Position numbers and translations under genes: made by a program. A model generated the notes under the pieces. The model was not told the origin of the DNA. It did not search any database and saw nothing but the letters and a program-made list of their open reading frames with translations. A stretch of 64,000 bases of DNA from Pisaster brevispinus (lineage: Eukaryota > Echinodermata > Asteroidea > Forcipulatida > Asteriidae). Numbering within the stretch: position 1 is the first letter of the stretch; every line of letters begins with the position of its first letter. Shown here in pieces: positions 1 through 11,670 of the stretch. Location: NCBI GenBank assembly GCA_023634235.1, contig JAMKCF010000002.1:560501-624500 (forward strand), read 5' to 3'.

Positions 1-2285
1 CTGGCACAAGTTAACTAGAATCATATTTTCACATTTTGCAACAATTCTTAACATTTTCGTCGTTTATCACATTTGGTTGCGACATATTTTGCGGGATAGT
101 AACTTTAAGACAGGAATTGTTCAACCTGTGCGCACTTAGAAAACAATGCATGCGTTATGAGAGAACGAATTAATTCGTATATCACATAATGAAACAAAAC
201 ACAATGCTCCACAAAAAAACTTTGTTTTTATGATTAACGGACAATGATTGCGTAGAATATTTGTATGGATCTAACCTTTACGCAAGTAGTATAACGGAAA
301 TACCGTCATTTAAAAAGTGAACGTGCATACCGGCGATGAAGAGTATAAATGCAGTGCGCCACCTATAGTTTGACAGGGAGAGACCATTTTCTGAGAAAGC
401 AGTCGACTTTCTGTTTTCACGGTGCAAGCGGAAAATTAAGTTTTGTCTTAAGAAAAACGTAACTCAAAAACACAGAGAAAAGAACGATTAATCGTCAAGT
501 TGAGTTTTCCCAAAGATGAACTGAAACTAGCAAACTATGAATGGAAGTTGTTACTTTCTGTTCGACAGACGCAAGCTTTGTTTATCACGTGGGATGCAGA
601 GTTCTCACTATGATGCATGAGGAATATGGCTGCCCAGGGTAACACTTTTGGGTGCACCGTTTTGTAATTAACCCACTTAGAAATTGTATTATTAGATTTA
701 ACGACAGCGTAAAGAAAAGTCTCACTCAAAATTACAAGATACCCAGACAAATTTATGACGAAGCTGTTAATGAAAATTGTCTTTTGTGCGACCTTAGAGT
801 TGAGTACAACTGAGCAAAGTAGCGTTTTGTGTGTGTATTTATATATTTATTTGGATGTAAGACCAAAGAAAGCCGTCTCGAGCTCACATACATAATGGGG
901 CTTTCACAAGCTTACTTCAATTTCGTAAATGTACCACTAAAAGGATTGCCGTCATGCACATTTTTTCTTCTTTTTTTATTGGAGAGATTACAAACAGCCA
1001 TCAATCTGATTAACGATGTAAAGGGAGAGTACGCACAGGCGTGGCTAAGCCCCGTATTGAATAGCGAACAAAATAAAAAGGAACAGCACAGATACAACTG
1101 ATAATGAGTCAAAACCTAAAGAAAATGTGGACGATTAACTCACAGCCTGCGGTACTTAAAAACACATTCTGGCAAAACTGAATAAGAAAGGCGACTTCTA
1201 ACACGGACTCCACACCTGAAGGACTGTAACACTTAGGCTGTTAACTCACTGCGAACTGTGTCTCAATGATTCCGTCGTTGATCTTCTGGTAACAGCATCA
1301 AAGATTGAACACCAATGAGGTTCACAAAGTAATCATTGTTTTATAACAACACAAAGTGCCTCATTTTGAACGTGCGGTTCAGAAGTTATGAATTTTTGAA
1401 ACATTAAGTTTCAACTTCCGGTTTGATTCGGAACTTAAGGTCAAACGGGTCACATTTTGAGTAGTGCGTGTTTAATTTATCAAGACCTTTCGTATGCATT
1501 GTAAAAATCCAAAATCAAATATTACACGGACTATCATTATTTGGGTGTGCAATATACAATGAAATAGCGAGCGACGCCTAATGCATTCTCACATGTAGCT
1601 GCACAAGTACCAAAAACAGTACATGGTTTACTTTAACTACACGTGCAATGTACATGTGGCTGTACAGGTCGGCGTTCATTGTATGGATTGTACTGTCGTA
1701 CAATGTGGTTTAACAGACACGTGCGCTTTGACGTCCGTCTTTGACCAGATACAAAGGTTAAAATTTTATCATGTCTGTGCAAAAGTGTGGGCAAGTTCAC
1801 TCATCTATAACCTGATGTACAATAAATATGTTGAAATATTAAGTAGATTTTGAGATATGAATTTTTGAAATGTTCAACTTCTGGTTTGGACCAACGAAGA
1901 ACATCATAGCTTTCAAATTCAATGACATATAGCGAATAGCAAATGCTATTTTTCAACTTTAAAAACGTTGTAATCCAACACCTGATGACGTCCTCATGAC
2001 GTCATGAAGACTGTGTTGTAAAGAAATTCGCCGTAATTGCAATAATTATTGTAAAGTCGGCTTTCCTTATTTTGAAATGGGGAGGTTACTAATGGGACAT
2101 CAAAATTCTTGTGATTTTGTATCAGGGTTAATGTTATTTAATCGGTAGAATCGGAAATTTGTTGCAAGCGAGATGAGGCTCCATGGGATCGTTGAGCTCC
2201 ACAAAAAGAGTCTTAGTTGTCAAAATCAATGCAGACTTGTGGCTGTGACTCTCACTTAGTTACTGCACGCACGCAGGTTCTCTTG

Positions 2286-2965
2286 TAGACTTGATTTCAA
2301 GTCTGAGATCGCGGTTATTCCTCTGCATCAGCCACAAAAAACACCCCCACAGATCGCGCTATCACGCGCCCCAACTCGCAATCTCAGACTTGACCCCCTT
2401 GCGTTTATGTATATTCATGTATTCAAAGATAAATGTCAATAATCAAGCGTACGCCAGGGAGCTGGCCAATCAGGAGACGGCAAAAACCATACTGGCAGCG
2501 TCTATTGCTAACAGGCTGAACTCCCTCACTTAAAATTGTTGCTTTATGTTCATTCGATATTAAATTTGTATAGTCCTTGGTACGTAGAGAGTTTTTAAAA
2601 TACATAGATAAGTTTAATGAGATCTTAATGTAGTAACACATAACAAAATACATGATTCCTACTCCGCGATAACAGTTGCACACTACAGTTTAAATGGAAT
2701 AGAGCTCACAACCTATCCCGTAGATTGTTTTTGTTTGAATATTCATGTTATCGAAGGTTTTTGCGATTCCTACCAATCAGATTGTTCTGTCCACTTTTGG
2801 ACTAATGCGCCATAGGTCGTGTACAAACCGTTGAACAATGGTGCCAAGTCTGTGATCGTAGGCTAGTGACGGAGGTTAATCTACAAGAGGGCGCTATTTC
2901 AGGCAATAATGTATTGGCTATCGGGTAAACTAAAAGCCACGATCGCAGACTTGGAACCAAGTCTA
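2286..2965. mobile_element. Inverted-repeat (MITE-like) element inside unit copy 1
   Basis: The left end reads TAGACTTGATTTCAAGTCT followed by GAGATCG. The right end, read on the other strand, is TAGACTTGGTTCCAAGTCT followed by GCGATCG, giving terminal inverted repeats of about 29 bases. Further partial copies of the motif lie inside, near 2380 and 2847. The ends are themselves palindromic. No transposase frame is visible, so this would be non-autonomous. A related end motif occurs at 22925-23120. Confidence 0.5.
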
Positions 2966-3840
2966 GTTCTCTTGGTACCATATCTATATCTGGAGACGGC
3001 GCGAGCGCGTGCAGGTTTTAATAATACGAAATTACCACAAGAAATCTATAGAACTTGGCAGTTATGAATCAGTTTACATACATGCAGTATAAACTAAATG
3101 TGTATTTGTTTATTCTACGGAGGACAATAAAACACAAAACATTAGAGACAGTTCAATGTATAGTGTATTATGAATTGTACACTTCAATTTTGAATAACTT
3201 TTGTGAAGATGTTTCCCATCTAGGGTAGCTTGTAAAATATTCAATGTGTAGTGCATAAAATGATATTTTGAAATAATAAACCCTGGTTTTTATGTAATTG
3301 GACACCATAATGTCACCATGAATATTGTTCAAGTCAGTGACGTCTTCATGTTGAGTTAAGTACATGCCAAGTTTCAAGGTTCAATTCAGATTCAATCTTG
3401 AGGTATGTTGAAGAGAAGTATCGGGGAAGAAAACGACGACGAAATTGAATCAACAATCTATGGATTGATAATGTACGGGTTAGGGGAAAGTAATTGTTTG
3501 TTGTCATGTGACGACGTCCACGCGGAGGGTGTTGTTTTTATTAACAGAACAGCAATAACAAACAACGAAAACCACCTTTCCAAGGACGATTGGTAGAGGG
3601 TGCAAGAACCCCCCAAAACGCTCCTTGTGCTGACGAGCTTGTGCTGAAAGACTCACGATGATTACCGTTTATAAAGAAAACAGAACCATTTATAATCTTG
3701 AAATATTCACTCCATCACCCTTCTTGAGATACGAAAGTTTGAATTCTTCGACATGGTGCAAAGATTTTGCTTGTATCATTAATGGTTCTCCAGATATGAC
3801 GGTTTACAGTATTTCACGTTATTTTTAAACTTTAGAGTTA

Positions 3841-3860
3841 TGACGTCATCGATGACGTCA
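3841..3860. promoter_or_regulatory. Double CRE-type palindrome upstream of lectin 1
   Basis: TGACGTCATCGATGACGTCA is a perfect 20-base palindrome containing two consensus CREB/ATF sites. It lies about 780 bases before the lectin start codon and is conserved in copy 2. Another TGACGTCA is at 1997-2004. A regulatory role is inference: TGACGTCA-like motifs also occur in dispersed repeats of this window, for example near 20942 and 56593. Confidence 0.35.
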
Positions 3861-4636
3861 TCATCCAGAATCATTTTCGGTTTCGTCTACACGCAAAGGT
3901 CTTAGTACATGTGAAATTTCAAGTCTCTACGACCTTTACTTTTTGCAATAACTTGCCAAGAATATTTGGTGGGAAGAAGAAAACACAGAAGAAAAAAAAA
4001 AACAGAACAAGGTTTTCGGCTGTTAGCCGAACACCTAAAAAAAAAACCACACAGTTCGCATTTTAGTTACTGAAGTGCGTACGAACAGCCACAAATCTTA
4101 TTATTATGAGTACGTGGGCGTGGCTAAACGCAGTGCACGGAGTAGTAAAGCAAAAAAAATAAATATATATATATATAAATGAACTGCCGCCACAAGCAAA
4201 CACAACACTGCTGGTGCTTGTGTGGTATTAGAAACATTGAGGCGGCAACGAGACGGCTTGTATACAGACAACCAACATTCTTAGAAGGCTGAGGTAGCAA
4301 AGCGATTGGCAACAAAGACTCAACGACCCAGAATTTCAACTCACTGCAAGCTCTGTTTAAAAGATTCTGACGTTATAGTCTACTGGAAAAAAAGAAAAAC
4401 AAATCGTGCAAATTAAAATCTTGAATTGAGTTCCGTTGAGATTTACGTAGAAAATTTGGATAGAAACAGGGAGTGTTTCGCTTTGGATTAGTCATATCAA
4501 CGAGGGTGAGTGTTGGGACAGTTTGGACAAACTAACAGATTCGGTGAATTCTGGTTTAAATTTACATCCACACAATTTAAAATATTGACGAGGGTGCTTC
4601 ATTTCGACATCTAAAGCTGGTTTTTATGATATCAAC

Positions 4637-5365
4637 ATGGATATCTTTAGTTCTACTGCAGTCAAATATCGAGCAGCGACACATTATGTTTTTACTCTAG
4701 TCGTCCACATGATGCTGACAAAAGTCGAAGGTTCTCAAAGTTGCAGTTTCTGCCCTGCAGGATGGCAACAATGGGAAATGTCTTGCTACAAAAGCTTACC
4801 TCAAAGTAGGAACTGGCAAAAAGCTTTGGAAAGCTGCCAGGAACTTGGGGCAAGCCTGGTCACACCTAACTCAATAGAAGAATATGATTTCATATGGAAT
4901 TCATTTTGGGAGCCGAATCCTGATAATGGGGTGTGGATTGGCTGTACGGATGAAGACGGCGACAAGGTGTGGGAATGTAATGGAGACACCCAAGATGTTA
5001 AGTATCGTGCTCAAAGGACAAGGGCCATCGAAGATGATGAAAAGTGTGCCGTCATGAGCACTACGTATCCTCGGTGGAACAGCTGGAACTGCAACTTGAC
5101 AATTAGGTACGTGATGTGTGAACGCCCTGTACCAGTTATGACTAAGACCGCGACTTGCTCTATCGTCGCTACCGATCGCTGTCTGCTCGACCACACCTTC
5201 AAGACTATCACCGTACGGGGAAGATTGCAGTGCTGTCTGGCTTGCCACAAGGACCAGCGTTGTCGCTCATTTAACTTGAGAGGAAACCAATGTGAGCTGA
5301 TACATAGTACCGATGCTGAGAATATTTTGAGTGAAACAGTGAGCTGCAACCACTATACACTTTGA
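4637..5365 (+). CDS. Secreted C-type lectin with PAN/apple-like domain, intact
   Basis: A single uninterrupted frame of 242 residues. Residues about 13-32 are hydrophobic and fit a signal peptide or signal anchor. A C-type lectin-like domain spans about 36-161: CPAGWQQW, then SCY, the WQKALESC..LGASLV helix, the WIG core (100-102), and a closing WNSWNC...YVMCE with cysteines at 137, 152 and 161. Residues about 174-242 form a cysteine-rich PAN/apple-like domain (C174, C182, C199, C200, C203, C209, C219, C237). The canonical EPN/QPD and WND calcium and sugar-binding motifs are not at their usual places; an EPN occurs at 92-94, before WIG. Carbohydrate binding is therefore uncertain. Such lectins are usually secreted recognition or immune proteins. 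The intronless layout is unusual for this family and could reflect retrotransposed ancestry. The ATG is chosen because it precedes the hydrophobic stretch and is conserved in copy 2. Confidence 0.85.
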   Translation: MDIFSSTAVKYRAATHYVFTLVVHMMLTKVEGSQSCSFCPAGWQQWEMSCYKSLPQSRNWQKALESCQELGASLVTPNSIEEYDFIWNSFWEPNPDNGVWIGCTDEDGDKVWECNGDTQDVKYRAQRTRAIEDDEKCAVMSTTYPRWNSWNCNLTIRYVMCERPVPVMTKTATCSIVATDRCLLDHTFKTITVRGRLQCCLACHKDQRCRSFNLRGNQCELIHSTDAENILSETVSCNHYTL

Positions 5366-5382
5366 ACTAATTACAAACCACT

Positions 5383-5615
5383 TTATTAAATAGGAAATAT
5401 TTTTTTCAAAACTTAAGTTAACCAATCCTTAAGTTAAACAATTCTTACTTGTTATTTATGAATAACTTTGGGAAACTAAAAATCTATTCACTAATTAAAA
5501 AAAAAAAAATGATTTACTCAGACTCAATGCTATGATCAAAGCGTTCTGCTTTTCCTCCCTTCAAAATAACTTCATCCGTCGGCACACTAGTCATGTTTTG
5601 CACTGTAATGACTGT
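5383..5615. other. Single-copy spacer between the two lectin units
   Basis: This 233-base AT-rich stretch follows lectin 1 and has no counterpart after lectin 2. It would hold the 3' UTR of lectin 1. No canonical AATAAA stands out close to the stop codon. Confidence 0.6.
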
Positions 5616-7913
5616 CTGGCACAAGTTAACTAGAATCATATTTTCACATTTTGCAACAATTCTTAACATTTTCGTCGTTTATCACATTTGGTTGCGACAT
5701 ATTTTTGCGGGATAGTAACTTTAAGACAGGAATTGTTCAACCTGTGCGCACTTAGTAAACGATGCATGCGTTATGAGAGAACGAATTAATTCGTATATCA
5801 CATAATGAAACAAAACACAATGCTCCACAAAAAAACTTTGTTTTTATGATTAACGGACAATGATTGCGTAGAATATTTGTATGGATCTAACCTTTACGCA
5901 AGTAGTATAACGGAAATACCGTCATTTAAAAAGTGAACGTGCATACCGGCGATGAAGAGTATAAATGCAGTGCGCCACCTATAGTTTGACAGGGAGAGAC
6001 CATTTTCTGAGAAAGCAGTCGACTTTCTGTTTTCACGGTGCAAGCGGAAAATTAAGTTTTGTCTTAAGAAAAACGTAACTCAAAAACACAGAGAAAAGAA
6101 CGATTAATCGTCAAGTTGAGTTTTCCCAAAGATGAACTGAAACTAGCAAACTATGAATGGAAGTTGTTACTTTCTGTTCGACAGACGCAAGCTTTGTTTA
6201 TCACGTGGGGTGCAGAGTTCTCACTATGATGCATGAGGAATATGGCTGCCCAGGGTAACACTTTTGGGTGCACCGTTTTGTAATTAACCCACTTAGAAAT
6301 TGTATTATTAGATTTAACGACAGCGTAAAGAAAAGTCTCACTCAAAATTACAAGATACCCAGACAAATTTATGACGAAGCTGTTAATGAAAATTGTCTTT
6401 TGTGCGACCTTAGAGTTGAGTACAACTGAGCAAAGTAGCGTTTTGTGTGTGTATTTATATATTTATTTGGATGTAAGACCAAAGAAAGCCGTCTCGAGCT
6501 CACATACATAATGGGGCTTTCAAAAGCTTACTTCAATTTCGTAAATGTACCACTAAAAGGATTGCCGTCATGCACATTTTTTCTTCTTTTTTTATTGGAG
6601 AGATTACAAACAGCCATCAATCTGATTAACGATGTAAAGGGAGAGTACGCACAGGCGTGGCTAAGCCCCGTATTGAATAGCGAACAAAATAAAAAGGAAC
6701 AGCACAGATACAACTGATAATGAGTCAAAACCTAAAGAAAATGTGGACGATTAACTCACAGCCTGCGGTGCTTAAAAATACATTCTGGCAAAACTGAATA
6801 AGAAAGGCGACTTCTAACACGGACTCCACACCTGAAGGACTGTAACACTTAATAGGCTGTTAACTCACTGCGAACTGTGTCTCAATGATTCCGTCGTTGA
6901 TCTTCTGGTAACAGATCGTACAGCCTCAAAGATTGAACACCAATGAGGTTCACAAAGTAATCATTGTTTTATAACAACACAAAGTGCCTCATTTTGAACG
7001 TGCGGTTCAGAAGTTATGAATTTTTGAAACATTAAGTTTCAACTTCCGGTTTGATTCGGAACTTAAGGTCAAACGGGTCACATTTTGAGTAGTGCGTGTT
7101 TAATTTATCAAGACCTTTCGTATGCATTGTAAAAATCCAAAATCAAATATTACACGGACTATCATTATTTGGGTGTGCAATATACAATGAAATAGCGAGC
7201 GACGCCTAATGTATTCTCACATGTAGCTGCACAAGTACCAAAAACAGTACATGGTTTACTTTAACTACACGTGCAATGTACATGTGGCTGTACAGGTCGG
7301 CGTTCATTGTATGGATTGTACTGTCGTACAATGTGGTTTAACAGACACGTGCGCTTTGACGTCCGTCTTTGACCAGATACAAAGGTTAACATTTTATCAT
7401 GTCTGTGCAAAAGTGTGGGCAAGTTCACTCATCTATAACCTGATGTACAATAAATATGTTGAAATATTACGTAGATTTTAAGATATGAATTTTTGAAATG
7501 TTCAACTTCTGGTTTGGACCAACTATGAACATCATAGCTTTCAAATTCAATGACATATAGCGAATAGCAAATGCTATTTTTCAACTTTAAAAACGTTGTA
7601 ATCCAACACCTGATGACGTCCTCATGACGTCATGAAGACTGTGTTGTAAAGAAATTCGCCGTAATTGCAATAATTATTGTAAAGTCGGCTTTCCTTATTT
7701 TGAAATGGGGAGGTTACTAATGGGACATCAAAATTCTTGTGATTTTGTATCAGGGTTAATGTTATTTAATCGGTAGAATCGGAAATTTGTTGCAAGCGAG
7801 ATGAGGCTCCATGGGATCGTTGAGCTCCACAAAAAGAGTCTTAGTTGTCAAAATCAATGCAGACTTGTGGCTGTGACTCTCACTTAGTTACTGCACGCAC
7901 GCAGGTTCTCTTG

Positions 7914-8593
7914 TAGACTTGATTTCAAGTCTGAGATCGCGGTTATTCCTCTGCATCAGCCACAAAAAACACCCCCACAGATCGCGCTATCACGCGCCCC
8001 AACTCGCAATCTCAGACTTGACCCCCTTGCGTTTATGTATATTCATGTATTCAAAGATAAATGTCAATAATCAAGCGTACGCCAGGGAGCTGGCCAATCA
8101 GGAGACGGCAAAAACCTTACTGGCAGCGTCTATTGCTAACAGGCTGAACTCCCTCACTTAAAATTGTTGCTTTATGTTCATTCGATATTAAATTTGTATA
8201 GTCCTTGGTACGTAGAGAGTTTTTAAAATACATAGATAAGTTTAATGAGATCTTAATGTAGTAACACATAACAAAATACATGATTCCTACTCCGCGATAA
8301 CAGTTGCACACTACAGTTTAAATGGAATAGAGCTCACAACCTATCCCGTAGATTGTTTTTGTTTGAATATTCATGTTATCGAAGGTTTTTGCGATTCCGA
8401 CCAATCAGATTGTTCTGTCCACTTTTGGACTAATGCGCCATAGGTCGTGTACAAACCGTTGAACAATGGTCCCAAGTCTGTGATCGTAGGCTAATGACGG
8501 AGGTTAATCTACAAGAGGGCGCTATTTCAGGCAATAATGTATTGGCTATCGGGTAGACTAAAAGCCACGATCGCAGACTTGGAACCAAGTCTA
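7914..8593. mobile_element. Inverted-repeat (MITE-like) element inside unit copy 2
   Basis: This is the counterpart of the element at 2286-2965, with the same palindromic ends. It was carried along by the segmental duplication and is not an independent insertion. Confidence 0.5.
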
Positions 8594-9468
8594 GTTCTCT
8601 TGGTACCATATCTATATCTGGAGACGGCGCGAGCGCGTGCAGGTTTTAATAATACGAAATTACCACAAGAAATCTATAGAACTTGGCAGTTATGAATCAG
8701 TTTACATACATGCAGTATGAACTAAATGTGTATTTGTTTATTCTACGGAGGACAATAAAACACAAAACATTAGAGACAGTTCAATGTATAGTGTATTATG
8801 AATTGTACACTTCAATTTTGAATAACTTTTGTGAAGATGTTTCCCATCTAGGGTAGCTTGTAAAATATTCAATGTGTAGTGCATAAAATGATATTTTGAA
8901 ATAATAAACCCTGGTTTTTATGTAGTTGGACACCATAATGTCACCATGAATATTGTTCAAGTCAGTGACAACTTCATGTTGAGTTAAGTACATGCCAAGT
9001 TTCAAGGTTCAATTCAGATTCAATCTTGAGGTATGTTGAAGAGAAGTATCGGGGAAGAAAACGACGACGAAATTGAATCAACAATCTATGGATTGATAAT
9101 GTACGGGTTAGGGGAAAGTAATTGTTTGTTGTCATGTGACGACGTCCACGCGGAGGGTGTTGTTTTTATTAACAGAACAGCAATAACAAACAACGAAAAC
9201 CACCTTTCCAAGGACGATTGGTAGAGGGTGCAAGAACCCCCCAAAACGCTCCTTGTGCTGACGAGCTTGTGCTGAAAGACTCACGATGATTACCGTTTAT
9301 AAAGAAAACAGAACCATTTATAATCTTGAAATATTCACTCCATCACCCTTCTTGAGATACGAAAGTTTGAATTCTTCGACATGGTGCAAAGATTTTGCAT
9401 GTATCATTAATGGTTCTCCAGATATGACGGTTTACAGTATTTCACGTTATTTTTAAACTTTAGAGTTA

Positions 9469-9488
9469 TGACGTCATCGATGACGTCA
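9469..9488. promoter_or_regulatory. Double CRE-type palindrome upstream of lectin 2
   Basis: The 20-base palindrome with two TGACGTCA sites is identical to that at 3841-3860 and lies about 775 bases before the lectin 2 start codon. Its function is inferred only from the consensus. Confidence 0.35.
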
Positions 9489-10261
9489 TCATCCAGAATC
9501 ATTTTCGGTTTCGTCTACACGCAAAGGTCTTAGTACATGTGAAATTTCAAAGCTATACGACCTTTACTTTTTGCAATAACTTGCCAAGAATATTTGGTGG
9601 GAAGAAGAAAACACAGAAGAAGAAAAAAAAACAGAACAAGGTTTTCGGCTGTTAGCCGAACACCTAAAAAAAACCCACACAGTTCGCATTTTAGTTACTG
9701 AAGTGCGTACGAACAGCCACAAATCTTATTATTATGAGTACGTAGGCGTGGCTAAACGCAGTGCACGGAGTAGTAAAGCAAAAAAAAAAATATATATATA
9801 TAAATGAACTGCCGCCACAAGCAAACACAACACTGCTGGTGCATGTGTGGTATTAGAAACATTGAGGCGGCAACGAGACGGCTTGTATACAGACAACCAA
9901 CGTTCTTTAGAAGGCTGAGGTAGCAAAGCGATTGGCAACAAAGACTCAACAACCGAAGAACTTCAACACTGCAAGCTCTGTTTAAAAGATTCTGACGTTA
10001 TAGTCTACTGGAAAAAAAGAAAAACAAATCGTGCAAATTAAAATCTTGAATTGAGTTCCGTTGAGATTTACGTAGAAAATTTGGATAGAAACAGGGAGTG
10101 TTTCGCTTTGGATTAGTCTTATCAACGAGGGTGAGTGTTGGGACAGTTTGGACAAACTAACAGATTCAGTGAATTCTGGTTTAAATTTACATCCACACAA
10201 TTTAAAATACTGACGAGGGTGCTTCATTTCGACACCTAAAGCTGGTTTTAATGGTAACAAC

Positions 10262-10989
10262 ATGGATATCTTTAGTTCTACTGCAGTCAAATATCGAGCA
10301 GCGACGCATGTTTTCACTCTAGTCGTCCACATGATGCTGACAAAGGTCACTGCTTCTAAAAGTTGCAGTTTCTGCCCTGCAGGATGGCAACAATGGGGAA
10401 TGTCTTGCTACAAAAGCTTATACCCTCAAAGTAGTAACTGGCAAGGTGCTTTGGAAAGCTGCCAGGAACTTGGGCAAGCCTGGTCACACCTAACTCAATA
10501 GAAGAATATGATTTCATATGGAGTACATTTTGGGAGTCGAATCCTGATGACGGGGTGTGGATTGGCTGTACGGATGAAGACGGCGACAAGGTGTGGGAAT
10601 GTAATGGAGACACCCAAGATGTTAAGTATCGTGCTGAATGGACTAGGGCCATCGGAGATGATGAAAAGTGTGCCGTCATGAGTATTTGGTATCCTCGATG
10701 GAACAGCTGGAACTGCAACTTGGCGATTAGGTACGTGATGTGTGAACGCCCTGTACCAGTTATGACCAAGACCGCGACTTGCTCTATCGTCGCTACCGAT
10801 CGCTGTCTGCTCGACCACACCTTCAAGACTCTCACCGTACGGGGAAGATTGCTGTGCTGTCTGGCTTGCCACAAGGACCAGCGTTGTCGCTCATTTAACT
10901 TGAGAGGAAACCGATGTGAGCTGATACATAGTACCGATGCTGAGGATCATTTGAGTGAAGCAGTGAGCTGCAACCACTATACACTCTGA
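10262..10989 (+). pseudogene. C-type lectin with PAN/apple-like domain, frameshifted copy
   Basis: Paralogue of 4637-5365. The first 79 codons are open, then one G is missing in the run before CAAGCCTGG (GGGG in copy 1, GGG here, near 10474), and the frame closes at 10499-10501. The rest of the lectin domain and the whole PAN/apple-like domain stay open in the original frame to the stop at 10987-10989. Relative to copy 1 there is one lost codon (Tyr after ATH) and one gained codon (Tyr before PQS), both in-frame. By my count the copies differ by about 27 nonsynonymous and 11 synonymous changes. This is either a young pseudogene or an assembly error in a short G run; everything else looks like a working gene. 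Upstream TATA-like and CRE-like sequences are the same as for copy 1. Confidence 0.8.
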
Positions 10990-11006
10990 ATTGATTATCA
11001 ACCGCC

Positions 11007-11670
11007 GAGGTGTTCCCTGATTTTGGAGGCAGCAAACATTATAGTTTTTGAAACTGACACAAAAGAACTTAAACGTTTCTGAATTCTGTAAAAAAAAAAG
11101 AGCCTTGAAATGCCATTCATATTTGGGAATGTTGGAGACGAACATTAGTTTTAGATAATGATACTCATAACATTTTTCTTTTGATAAAAGATCAATGAAA
11201 AAGATCAGTAAAAAATAACATGTTTGCGCAATTTTAGGAAAAATACATAGGTTGAAGTTAGCTTTTGGCTGTGGTCGTTCTGCTCAAGATCACAATCCGG
11301 ATTTTTGTGATCTCACTAGCTGCAAAAGCAAAGGTGAACTTTGTTTGGCCCGTATTCGACACCGTGTCGCTGCTAGCACATTGTACACATTTTGAAAAAC
11401 GAAATGTTGGACGAGTTAAGGTCCAGGTTACTGCGGTTTTGTGTGATGTTCCATATTATTTCCTTAATTTTATCACATTTAAATATCGGTATGTTTCGTA
11501 CGGTGTAGACAGTCACTTTGACAGACGATCTTTCCATTTCGTGCGCACCGCATTAGACATAGGGCCTACATGAGAGACAAAATACATTCACTTGTCTCAA
11601 AAAGAAATAAAAACATACTGCACAAATAAGGGGAAAGGAACTTCGCTTCAATAATTGACGAAAAATTTGA
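11007..11670. other. Unassigned AT-rich stretch after lectin 2
   Basis: No domain, splice-bounded exon or repeat family is recognised. A 102-codon open frame at 11265-11573 begins with TTG, has no ATG and resembles no family I know; it is not called as a gene. Confidence 0.4.

Larger units (their letters stand above)
1..5382 (+). repeat. Tandem duplication unit, copy 1 (lectin unit)
   Basis: The sequence from base 1 reappears from 5616 with an offset of 5616, rising to about 5625-5628 after small indels. The first 4.1 kb differ by only about 30 substitutions by eye, so the duplication or its last homogenisation is recent. The unit ends with the lectin gene at 4637-5365, and similarity fades within about 17 bases of its stop codon. 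The window starts inside or exactly at the unit edge, so the true left boundary is unknown. Short open frames inside the unit, up to about 90 codons, match no family I know and are not called as genes. Confidence 0.95.
5616..11006 (+). repeat. Tandem duplication unit, copy 2 (lectin unit)
   Basis: Second copy of the unit that starts at base 1. It restarts at CTGGCACAAGTTAACTAG (5616) and runs to just after the stop codon of the lectin pseudogene. Divergence from copy 1 is about 0.7 percent over the first 4.1 kb, rises to several percent in the last 500 bases before the start codon, and is about 5 percent in the coding part. Small indels, for example near 6852 and 6914, explain the change in offset. 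Confidence 0.95.

Noticed and set aside
829..1101. 90-codon open frame in lectin unit, repeated at 6445-6717
   Set aside because: It is conserved only because the whole unit is duplicated. No domain, no signal of codon-level selection that can be judged from two nearly identical copies.
2291..2533. 80-codon open frame, repeated at 7919-8161
   Set aside because: It lies within the inverted-repeat element and shows no known motif.
11265..11573. 102-codon open frame with hydrophobic start, as a possible signal-peptide exon of the EGF/TSP1 gene
   Set aside because: No ATG, no clear donor in the right place, no domain.
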